The position numbers were made by a program, and so were the translations under genes. The notes beneath the pieces were generated by a model. It did no database searches. It saw only the letters and a program-made list of their open reading frames with translations, and was not told where the DNA came from. A stretch of DNA of 64,000 nucleotides, taken from the NCBI RefSeq assembly GCF_039769985.1, contig NZ_JBDNCH010000002.1, positions 3,472,001 through 3,536,000 on the forward strand, read 5' to 3'. Shown here one piece after another: positions 56,413 to 64,000 of this stretch. The DNA is from Ponticoccus litoralis. GTDB taxonomy: Bacteria; Pseudomonadota; Alphaproteobacteria; Rhodobacterales; Rhodobacteraceae. Position 1 is the first letter of the stretch. Each line of letters starts with the position of its first letter.

Positions 56413-58285
56413 ATGGCAACGGCAGAAACGGGCGGCGCGCTCGATCCGGTACTGGCCTTCGCGCTGGTGGGCGCGCTTGGCGTGGGCAGCCAGTGGCTGG
56501 CCTCGGAAGCTGCGGTTGCCCGCCATCGTGCTGATGCTGGCCGCCGGTCTGGTGATCGGGCCGGTGCTGGGCTTTCTCGATCCCGGCGCGCAGTTCGGGG
56601 ACATGCTGCAGCCGATGATCGCCATTGCCGTAGCCATCATCCTCTTCGAGGGCGGTCTGACGCTGAACCTGCATTCGCTGAAGGATGCCGCCGAGGGGGT
56701 GCGCCGCCTCGTGGTGATCGGCGCGCCGCTGGGCTGGCTGTTCTCGACGCTGGCGCTGCATTACGTGGCGGGCGTCAGCTGGGCTGGCGCGGCGGTTTTC
56801 GGCGGCATCATGATCGTCACCGGACCGACGGTCATCGCGCCGCTTCTGCGGCAATCGCGGCTGTCGCGCCGCCCCGCCGCGCTCTTGCAGTGGGAGGCGA
56901 TCGTCAACGATCCCATCGGCGCGCTGGCCGCGGTGCTGGCCTTCGAGGTCGTCGTGGTCTTCGAGACCGCGACCGGCGCGGGCCATGCGGCGCAGGTACT
57001 GATCGTCGGCATCCTCGTCGCCATCGTGCTTGGCGCGGCGGCGGGCTGGGGGCTGGTCCGGGCCTTCCGCAACGCCTTTGTGCCCGAGTACATGAAGGTG
57101 CCGGTGCTCTTCGTGGTGCTTCTGGCGGTCTTTGCGGTGTCGGACAGCGTGCTGCATGAAAGCGGCCTGCTGGCGGTAACCGTCATGGGCCTGTGGCTGG
57201 CCAATGCCGAACTGCCCAGCTTCACCGAGCTGCGCCGCTTCAAGGAACATGCGACCATCCTGCTGGTCTCGGGCGTCTTCATCCTGCTGGCGGCGAACAT
57301 GAGCTTCGAGAAGCTGGCCATCCTCGACTGGCGGGCGCTGGTCTTCGTTGTGGTGGTAATCCTCGTCGCGCGGCCTGCGGCGGTTCTGATCTCGCTGGCG
57401 CTGTCGAATATCCCGTGGAAAGAGCGCCTGCTGGTGGCCTTCACCGGCCCGCGCGGCGTGGTGCTGGTGGCGGTGGCCGGGCTCTTCGGAGAGCGGCTGG
57501 CGGCGCTGGAGATCACCGATGCCAATCGCATCGGGCCGCTGGCCTTCGCGCTGGTGGCGGCGACGGTGGTGCTGCACGGCTTCACCCTGACACCCATGGC
57601 GCGCTGGCTGGGGCTGACGGCGGCCAAGGTGCCGGGGGTGCTGATCCTCGGCGGCTCGCAATGGTCGGTGGAACTGGGCAAGGCGCTGCGGAAGATGGAG
57701 CTGCCGGTGATGATCGCCGACCCGAACCATGCGCATTTGCGGGCGGCGCGCGAGGCGGGACTGGACACCTTCTTCGGCGATATCCTCTCCGAGGCGGCAG
57801 AGCACCGGATCGACCACGTCGCCTATGAAAAGCTGATCACGGCCACCGACAACGACGCCTATAACACGCTGGTGGCCACCGATCTGGCGCCCGAGTTCGG
57901 GCGCGAGAACGTCTATCAGCTGAAGCGGGTGAAACAGGCCTCGTCGCGCCATGCGCTGCCCGCGACGCTGGGTGGCCGGGCCCTCGGCGCCGACGAGACC
58001 TTCTTCGAGGTCAACGCCCGCGTGGCGCAGGGCTGCGAGTTCCGCGTCACCCGGCTGTCCGAGGAATTCACGCTGGAGCACTGGCGCGAGAAACTGCCCG
58101 ATGCCACGGCCTTCGCAGACATCGGCCCGAACGGGACGCTGCGCCTGCTCGGGCCGGAGGACGAACCCAAGGACGCCGCGGGCACCCGCATCCTGTCGCT
58201 GACCCCGAAGAAGCCGCACCGCAATGGCGAGGGCAACGGAAACGGCGAAGCCCGCAAGACCGAGGATCCGCAGGACGTCGCCTAG
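56413..58285 (+). CDS. Na+/H+ antiporter with RCK-like domain (frameshift in sequence)
   Basis: Corrected length 623 residues. CPA1/CPA2-type exchanger: about 12-13 membrane helices up to residue 400 (LPAIVLMLAAGLVIGPVLGF, VTGPTVIAPLLRQSRL, WEAIVNDPIGALAAVLAFEV with the ND pair likely binding the ion, FTGPRGVVLVAVAGLFGER). A Rossmann-like RCK/TrkA-N segment follows (ILGGSQWSVELGKALRKMEL, MIADPNHAHLRAAREAG, TATDNDAYNTLVA). One extra C at about 56514 breaks the chain after QWLA. It lies between dgt and argS and appears to stand alone. Confidence 0.85.
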
Positions 58286-58344
58286 AGGGCGGTCCGCCGG
58301 ACCGGCAGGGCAAGGCGCGGCCCGCGCCCCGGCGCGCCTCTCCC

Positions 58345-58394
58345 GTCTTCTCTGGTCTTTCAAATACCTTGGGGGTCCGGGGGCAAAGCCCCCG
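58345..58394 (-). repeat. intergenic hairpin repeat, copy F (opposite orientation)
   Basis: Minus-strand reading: GGCGGGGGCTTTGCCCCCGG, ACCCCCAAGGTATTTGAAAG, ACCAGAGAAG. Unlike the other copies, both flanking genes are on the plus strand, so it points against them. It lies about 60 bases past the antiporter stop and 90 before argS. Confidence 0.65.
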
Positions 58395-58484
58395 CCAGTC
58401 GCGCGGCCGCAGGGCCGCGCGAAACACCCCTGTTTGACGCAGCCCGTCAAAGTGGTAGAGGACAGCCAATCCAAGAGGCATCCC

Positions 58485-60224
58485 ATGAACCTGTTTTCCG
58501 ATATCCGCGCGCTGGTGATCGACAGCATTTCCGCCCTGCAAGCCGAGGCCACGCTGCCCGAGGGCCTGAACACCGATCCCGTCACCACAGAGCCGCCCCG
58601 CGACCCGGCGCATGGCGATATGGCGACCAACGCCGCTATGGTGCTGGCCAAGCCCGCGAAGATGAAGCCGCGCGACATCGCCGAGGCTCTGGCCGAGAAG
58701 CTGCGCGCCGATGACCGCATCGCCAGCGCCGAGGTGGCCGGGCCGGGCTTCCTGAACCTGCGGCTGTCGAACGCCACATGGGCGGCGCTGCCCGCCGCGA
58801 TCCTGACCGACGGCACCGGTTACGGGCGCTCCGACATGGGCGCGGGCACCAAGGTCAATATCGAATACGTCAGCGCCAACCCGACCGGCCCGATGCACGT
58901 GGGCCATGCGCGCGGCGCCATCGTCGGCGACGCCATGGCCTCGCTGCTGGCCTATGCGGGCTATGACGTCACCCGCGAATATTACATCAACGACGGCGGC
59001 GCACAGGTCGACGTGCTGGCGCGGTCTGTCTACCTGCGCTACCGGGAGGCGCATGACCTCAGCGTCGACTGGCCCGAGGGCAGCTACCCGGGCGACTACC
59101 TGATCCCGGTGGGCGAGGCGCTCAAGGACAAGGTCGGCGACCGCTGGCTGGACGCCCCCGAAGAGGAATGGCTGGCCGAGGTGCGCACCTTCGCCACCGA
59201 TGCGATGATGGACCTGATCCGCGCGGATCTGGCCGCGCTGGGTGTCCACATGGACAACTTCTTCAGCGAGAAAAGCCTTTACGGTACCGGGCGGATCGAG
59301 GATGCGATCCAGACGCTGGACGACAAGGGCCTGATCTATCGCGGCGTGCTGGAGCCGCCCAAGGGCAAGACCCCCGAAGACTGGGAGCCGCGCGAACAGA
59401 CGCTGTTCCGCTCGACGGAACACGGCGACGACGTCGACCGCCCGATCAAGAAGTCGGATGGTTCCTGGACCTATTTCGCGCCCGACATCGCCTATCACTA
59501 CGACAAGGTGACCCGCGGCTTCGACATGCTCATCGACATTTTCGGCGCCGACCACGGCGGCTATGTCAAACGCATGAAGGCCGCCGTCAGCGCTCTGTCC
59601 GAAGGCAGCGTGCCGCTGGATATCAAGCTGATCCAGCTGGTGAAGCTGTTCAAGGACGGCCAGCCCTTCAAGATGTCCAAGCGGGCAGGGACCTTCGTCA
59701 CCTTGCGCGACCTGGTCGACATGGTGGGCGCCGACGTGGCGCGCTTCCACATGCTGACCCGCAAGCCCGACGCGGCGCTCGACTTCGACTTCGACAAGGT
59801 GGTCGAGCAGTCCAAGGAAAACCCGGTCTTCTACGTGCAATACGCCCATGCCCGGATCTGTTCCGTGCTGCGCAAGGCCGCCGATGCGGGTGTCGACGTC
59901 TCGGACGCCACGCTTGCGGGGCTGACCCCGGTGCTCGAAGACCCCGCCGAGATCGCGCTGGCCGCGAAGCTGGCGGAATGGCCGCGTCTGGTCGAGATCG
60001 CCGCGCGCACGCATGAGCCGCACCGCGTCGCTACCTACCTGTCCGAGGTGGCCGCCGACCTGCACGGGCTGTGGAACAAGGGCAACGACAATGTGGCGCT
60101 GCGCTTCGTGCAGGATGACCCTGCCGCAACACAGGCGAAAATTCTGCTGGCCCGCGCCACGGCGGTTGTGATTTGCGCCGGGCTTGGTATCCTTGGCGTG
60201 ACCCCGGTCGAAGAGATGCGCTGA
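58485..60224 (+). CDS. argS: arginyl-tRNA synthetase
   Basis: 579 residues, full length and unbroken. Class I synthetase: the HIGH motif appears as HVGHARGAIVGDAM, preceded by YVSANPTGPMH; KMSKRAGTFVTLRDLV is the second signature. N-terminal additional domain (Add1, about 1-110, EVAGPGFLNLRLS) and C-terminal anticodon-binding domain (YVQYAHARICSVLR to the end) are present. An AAGAGG ribosome site lies 9 bases before the ATG. The SPOR-domain gene follows after 83 bases. Confidence 0.96.
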   Translation: MNLFSDIRALVIDSISALQAEATLPEGLNTDPVTTEPPRDPAHGDMATNAAMVLAKPAKMKPRDIAEALAEKLRADDRIASAEVAGPGFLNLRLSNATWAALPAAILTDGTGYGRSDMGAGTKVNIEYVSANPTGPMHVGHARGAIVGDAMASLLAYAGYDVTREYYINDGGAQVDVLARSVYLRYREAHDLSVDWPEGSYPGDYLIPVGEALKDKVGDRWLDAPEEEWLAEVRTFATDAMMDLIRADLAALGVHMDNFFSEKSLYGTGRIEDAIQTLDDKGLIYRGVLEPPKGKTPEDWEPREQTLFRSTEHGDDVDRPIKKSDGSWTYFAPDIAYHYDKVTRGFDMLIDIFGADHGGYVKRMKAAVSALSEGSVPLDIKLIQLVKLFKDGQPFKMSKRAGTFVTLRDLVDMVGADVARFHMLTRKPDAALDFDFDKVVEQSKENPVFYVQYAHARICSVLRKAADAGVDVSDATLAGLTPVLEDPAEIALAAKLAEWPRLVEIAARTHEPHRVATYLSEVAADLHGLWNKGNDNVALRFVQDDPAATQAKILLARATAVVICAGLGILGVTPVEEMR

Positions 60225-60307
60225 CAAACAGGCGCCCCGGCCGGATCTGATCGAGCAGGCACCCACCCGAACGGCCATGTACCGTGCGGGGGAGACATGA
60301 GGCAGAC

Positions 60308-61285
60308 ATGGCAGAGTATACCTTTGACGGGGCCTATGGGGCCCCTGCATCCGTAAAAGCGGCATCGCTGGCCCATTGGCTTGGGGCGGCTGCCTCTGTT
60401 GCGCTGGTCGTGGGCGTGGGCGTCTGGGGCTACAAGGTCATGGCGCGCGACGTCTCGGGCGTGCCGGTGGTGATGGCCCTGGCCGGCCCGATGCGCGAGG
60501 CGCCCGTCGATCCCGGCGGCACGCTTGCCGATCACCGAGGGGCTGGCTGTGAACACGGTCGCGGGCCTTGGCGCCGCGGCCTCTCCGGCGGACCGGCTGG
60601 TTCTGGCACCGCGCGCCGCCGGGCTGGGGGCAGAGGACGTGGCCGCCGGGCTGCTGGTGCCCGCCGAACAGCCCGAGCCGATGCGGACCTCGCTGGCCGC
60701 CAATGCCGAAATCGCCGAGATCGAGCCGGGGCTGTCCGAAGACGAAGACGCCCAGCTTGCCGCGCTGGTCGCAAGCATCGGCGGCGAGGCCACTGGAACC
60801 GCTGGACGGCGGGGATATGGTGCCGGTGGTGACCTCGGTCGGAGAGACGTCGCTGGCCGAAGAGACGACACAGGTGGCCAGCCTCGGGCCGGGGCTGGCC
60901 CGGTCGCTGCGCCCGAACCTGCGCCCCGCAGGCCTGAGAAGCGCCGCAACTGCGCCGGAGGCCTCCGCCGCCGTGGCAGCGGGGGCCGCCGCTGCCGTCG
61001 CAACGCGAGGAGATCGACCCCGCGCAGCTTGCCTCCGGCACCCGGCTGGTACAGATCGGCGCCTATGATTCCGCCGAACTGGCCCGCAGCGAGTGGGACA
61101 AGCTGGGCGGGCGTCTGGGCGAGTTCCTCGACGGCAAGGACCGCGTGGTCCAGAAGGCCAGCTCTGGCGGGCGCACCTTCTACCGCCTGCGCGCCCATGG
61201 TTTCGAGGATCTGGCCGACGCGCGCCGCTTCTGTTCGGCGCTGGTGTCGCAGAACATCGACTGCATCCCGGTTGTGACGCGATGA
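60308..61285 (+). CDS. SPOR-domain membrane protein (three frameshifts in sequence)
   Basis: About 324 residues after removing three extra bases (near 60525, at 60792, and near 60998). One membrane span lies near residues 20-42 (WLGAAASVALVVGVGVWGYK). A low-complexity Ala/Pro/Glu middle follows, with PITEGLAVNTVAGLGAAASP and LEPLDGGDMVPVVTSV. The C-terminal SPOR domain reads GTRLVQIGAYDSAELARSEW through FYRLRAHGFEDLADARRFCS. SPOR domains bind denuded glycan at the septum, so a cell-division role is likely. The stop overlaps nagZ by ATGA; the argS-SPOR-nagZ order is typical of the group. Confidence 0.82.
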
Positions 61286-62296
61286 CGGGGTTCGGCGCGG
61301 CCATCTACGGCTGCGCGGGGCTGCGCCTGACCAAGGACGAGACCGCGCTGTTCCGGCAGGCGCGGCCTTTCGGCTTTATCCTTTTCGCCCGCAACCTCGA
61401 CACGCCGGCGCAGATCCGCGCGCTCTGCGCAGAGATGCGCGCCGCTGTCGGATGGGACGCGCCGATCTTCATCGACCAGGAGGGCGGACGCGTCCAGCGC
61501 CTGCGCCCGCCGCTGGCGCGCGACTGGCGCCCGCCGCTGGAGGATGCCACCCAATTGGGCCGCGATGCCGCGCGCGCCTTCTGGCTGCGCGAGCGCATCA
61601 TGGCAGAGGAACTGCGCGGCCTCGGCATCGACGGAAATTGCATCCCGACACTGGATATCGCGCGCCCAGAGACGCATCGCTTCCTGCACAACCGCTGTTA
61701 CGGCGCGGATGTGGCGACGGTGGTGGCCCATGGTCGCGCCGCGGCCGAGGGGCTGATGCAGGGCGGCGTCCTGCCGGTGATGAAGCATATCCCCGGTCAC
61801 GGGCTGGGGACGCTGGACAGCCACCTTGAACTGCCCCGCGTCGCGGCCCCCCTCGACGCGCTGGATGGCATGGACTTCGCCCCGTTCCGGGCCCTGAACA
61901 CCCTGCCGATGGCCATGTCGGCGCATATCGTCTTCGAGGCGATCGACCACAGGCCCGCCACCCAGTCGCCGGTGATGATCGAGCTGATCCGCGACAGCAT
62001 CGGCTTTGGCGGGCTGCTGATGACCGACGATATCTCCATGCAGGCGCTGTCCGGCACGGTGCCCGAGCGTGCCCGCGCCGCATTGGACGCGGGCTGCGAC
62101 GTCGTCCTGCATTGCAACGGCGACCTTGCCGAGATGCAGGCCGTCGCAGAGGCGGCGGGCGCGATGAGCCCGGCGGCACAGACCCGCGCAGAGACGGCCA
62201 CTGGCGGCCCGGCAGGCGCCCGCGCCGGTTGACATCGAGGCCCTGCAACAGGAATTTGAGGCCTTGATCGCAAGAGCCTTGAATGACAGAGCCTGA
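61282..62296 (+). CDS. nagZ: beta-N-acetylhexosaminidase NagZ (frameshift near end)
   Basis: 337 residues after correction. GH3 enzyme of muropeptide recycling, removing GlcNAc from anhydro-muropeptides in the cytoplasm. Motifs: FILFARNLDTPAQIRAL, FIDQEGGRVQRL, PVMKHIPGHGLGTLDSH (His of the catalytic dyad) and LLMTDDISMQAL (nucleophile region). An extra A at 62200 (GGCCACTGG) ends the frame early at 62230; without it the chain continues LAARQAPAPVDIEALQQEFE and stops at 62296. The corrected end overlaps scpA by 14 bases. Confidence 0.92.
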
Positions 62297-63080
62297 CGCC
62301 CAGTCCGAAATGCCGCTGTCCGTCACCGACCGCCTCGCCGCCGAGGCGCTGGTGGTGGACGTGGATGGATTCGAGGGACCGCTCGACCTGCTGCTGAACA
62401 TGGCGCGGGTGCAGAAGGTCGACCTGCGCAAGATCTCGATCCTTGCGCTGGCGCGGCAGTACCTGGCCTTTGTCGACAAGGCCAAGGCGCTGCGGATCGA
62501 ACTGGCCGCCGATTACCTGGTGATGGCGGCCTGGCTGGCCTTTCTGAAATCGCGCCTGCTGCTGCCGCCCGATCCCACCGAAGAGGGCCCGTCGGGCGAG
62601 GAACTGGCCGCGCATCTCGCGTTCCAGCTGGAACGCCTGCAGGCCATGCGCGAGGCGGCGGCCAAGCTGATGGCGCGCGACCGGCTGGGGATGAACTTCT
62701 TCGCCCGGGGCCTGCCCGAGGAAATGGAACGGGTGCGGCGGGTGCGATACACCGCGACGCTGCTGGACCTGATGCAGGGCTATGCGCGCATCCGCACGCG
62801 CGACGAATTCCGCCCCTTCGTGATGGACCGCGACAAGGTCTTCACCATGGAACAGGCGCTGGAGCGGTTGCGCGGCATGATCGGCTTTGCCGGGCAGTGG
62901 ACCGAGATCTCTAGTTACCTGCCGGACGGCTGGGGCGAGGACGAGGTCATGTGGCGCTCTGCCACCGCCGCGACCTTTGCCGCCTCGCTGGAGCTGGTCA
63001 AGGAAGGCAAGGCCGAGCTGCGCCAGTCCGGCAGTTTCGAACCGATCCAGCTGCGCCGCCGGGAGAGACGCGATGACTGA
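62283..63080 (+). CDS. scpA: segregation and condensation protein A
   Basis: 265 residues. ScpA is the kleisin that bridges the two SMC heads. The N-terminal domain has FEGPLDLLLNMARVQKVDLR and ILALARQYLAFVDKAKALRI, the long conserved start of the family; the middle is LAADYLVMAAWLAFLKSRLL. The C-terminal winged-helix part lies after about residue 170. It overlaps nagZ at the start and scpB at the end (ATGACTGA), so the three are translationally coupled. Confidence 0.95.
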   Translation: MTEPDAQSEMPLSVTDRLAAEALVVDVDGFEGPLDLLLNMARVQKVDLRKISILALARQYLAFVDKAKALRIELAADYLVMAAWLAFLKSRLLLPPDPTEEGPSGEELAAHLAFQLERLQAMREAAAKLMARDRLGMNFFARGLPEEMERVRRVRYTATLLDLMQGYARIRTRDEFRPFVMDRDKVFTMEQALERLRGMIGFAGQWTEISSYLPDGWGEDEVMWRSATAATFAASLELVKEGKAELRQSGSFEPIQLRRRERRDD

Positions 63081-63795
63081 CGACGCCCCGGACGAGACCC
63101 GCAACAATGCCCCGAATGATGCCCCGAAGGATACCATGACCCCGGACGAGAGCCTGCCACGCCAAAGCCTGTTCGAGGCGCCGCCCATGGCCGAGCAGGA
63201 GCGCATGGTCGAGGCGATCCTCTTTGCCACCGCCGAGGCCGTGACGGTCAAGGATCTGGAGGACCGGATGCCGCATGGCTGCGACGCAGCCGAGGCGCTG
63301 GTCTATCTGCGCAAGCGCTACGCCGGGCGGGGCGTGCATGTGGTGCGGGTCGGCGATGCCTATGCGATCCGCACGGCGCCCGACCTGGGCTTTCTGATGC
63401 AGCGCGAAACCGTCGAGACGCGCAAGCTGTCGCGCGCCGCCATCGAGACGTTGGCGATCATTGCCTATCACCAGCCGGTCACGCGGGCCGAGATCGAGGA
63501 AATCCGCGGTGTCGCCGTGTCGCGCGGCACGGTCGACCAGTTGATCGAGATGGAGTGGATCCGCTTCGGGCGCCGCCGCATGACCCCGGGCCGCCCGGTG
63601 ACCTTCGTGGTGACGCAGACCTTCATGGAGCATTTCGGGCTGGAATCGGCGCGTGACCTGCCCGGGCTGGCGGAACTGCGCGCCGCCGGGCTGCTGGAAA
63701 GCCGCCCGTCGCCGCTGGGGGTGCCGCAGGTCGGCGAGGATGCGGACGCCGAGGAAGAGACCGACGAAGGACAAAGCGAGCTGTTCGAGGATTGA
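63073..63795 (+). CDS. scpB: segregation and condensation protein B
   Basis: 240 residues. ScpB dimerises through winged helices and binds ScpA in the SMC complex. After a variable acidic N-terminus (about 40 residues) the first winged helix begins at MVEAILFATAEAVTVKDLED; the second contains IETLAIIAYHQPVTRAEIEE and RGVAVSRGTVDQLIEMEWI then GRPVTFVVTQTFMEHFGL. A Glu/Asp-rich tail ends the protein. The start overlaps scpA by 8 bases. Confidence 0.95.
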   Translation: MTDDAPDETRNNAPNDAPKDTMTPDESLPRQSLFEAPPMAEQERMVEAILFATAEAVTVKDLEDRMPHGCDAAEALVYLRKRYAGRGVHVVRVGDAYAIRTAPDLGFLMQRETVETRKLSRAAIETLAIIAYHQPVTRAEIEEIRGVAVSRGTVDQLIEMEWIRFGRRRMTPGRPVTFVVTQTFMEHFGLESARDLPGLAELRAAGLLESRPSPLGVPQVGEDADAEEETDEGQSELFED

Positions 63796-63881
63796 TCCCC
63801 GGTCACGGCGATATGCCCGAAAATCGGCGCAATTTGCTGGTATTCGGGCGGCGAGGCTACTCGCAGGGACAGGACCGCGCC

Positions 63882-64000
63882 ATGAACGCCAACCAGATCG
63901 TCAGCATGATCGTCCGCACGGTGATGCGGCAATTGATCAACCGGGGAGTGAACGCCGGGTTCAACCGGATGTCGGGCCGCCGCAGTGGCGCCAAGGAGCA
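63882..64000 (+). CDS. small basic protein, N-terminal fragment
   Basis: Only the first 39 codons are inside the window (MNANQIVSMIVRTVMRQLIN...). The piece is rich in Arg, Asn and Met and looks like an amphipathic helix followed by a Gly/Arg segment. A small gene in this position, after scpB, occurs in relatives, often before the tatA genes. No function can be given. A CAGGGACAGG stretch upstream can serve as ribosome site. Confidence 0.55.
   Translation, partial: MNANQIVSMIVRTVMRQLINRGVNAGFNRMSGRRSGAKE

Overview
The window looks like a chromosomal segment of a high-G+C alphaproteobacterium of the Rhodobacterales (Roseobacter/Paracoccaceae type). This rests on gene content and order: an envelope run frr-uppS-cdsA-dxr-rseP-bamA-skp-fabZ-lpxA-lpxI-lpxB, glmM-folP-folB, AI-2E permease-hdaA-ppk, erpA/dgt followed by argS-SPOR-nagZ-scpA-scpB, a short editing-domain-free ProRS, and an HdaA-type DnaA paralogue. 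Nearly everything is housekeeping. No phage, insertion sequence, CRISPR array, tRNA or rRNA gene was seen.

Layout. 1-4441: tail of a sensor kinase, a CorC-like CBS protein, xerD and two small envelope genes, all on the minus strand. 4539-6729: aroK-aroB and a short asparaginase-like gene. 6856-9451: ssb, a lytic transglycosylase and a CDF cation transporter. 9922-17877: a minus-strand Dpp/Opp-type peptide ABC transporter operon (binding protein, two permeases, double ATPase) ending in a periplasmic ClpP-like protein. 18101-19855: miaA coupled to an AraC-type regulator. 19970-28000: pyrH, ppk, hdaA, an AI-2E family permease, an L,D-transpeptidase and a trypsin-like protease. 28251-34341: proS, a DUF2937-like gene, glmM, folP, folB. 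34554-46035: the isoprenoid, phospholipid, outer-membrane and lipid A run. 46330-51397: tkt, a coiled-coil gene with zapA, grxD, bolA, xth. 51839-54228: an unusual three-gene unit (tandem-repeat peptide, unknown helical protein, DMT exporter). 54393-64000: erpA, dgt, a Na+/H+ antiporter, argS, a SPOR-domain protein, nagZ, scpA, scpB and the start of a small gene.

The most unusual locus is 51839-54228. A small cysteine-free protein is built from five units with an exact 20-residue period, each carrying FTSWSGP. It is followed by a 353-residue protein I cannot name and, by ATGA overlap, a drug/metabolite-type exporter. This arrangement resembles a multicore precursor, maturation factor and exporter. 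Its upstream region is A+T-rich, with DnaA-box-like 9-mers, an inverted repeat and three TTAA blocks phased at 10 bp.

Two window-wide patterns matter to any reader. First, at least 14 genes, many expected to be essential (aroK, glmM, proS, rseP, lpxB, miaA), carry single-base frameshifts, 16 sites in all. They are annotated here as intact genes with sequence errors, not pseudogenes. Second, an intergenic palindromic repeat (a G/C hairpin followed by a GGTATTT...GACCAAAGAAG-like tail) recurs at least seven times, nearly always just past a stop codon and oriented with the gene it follows.
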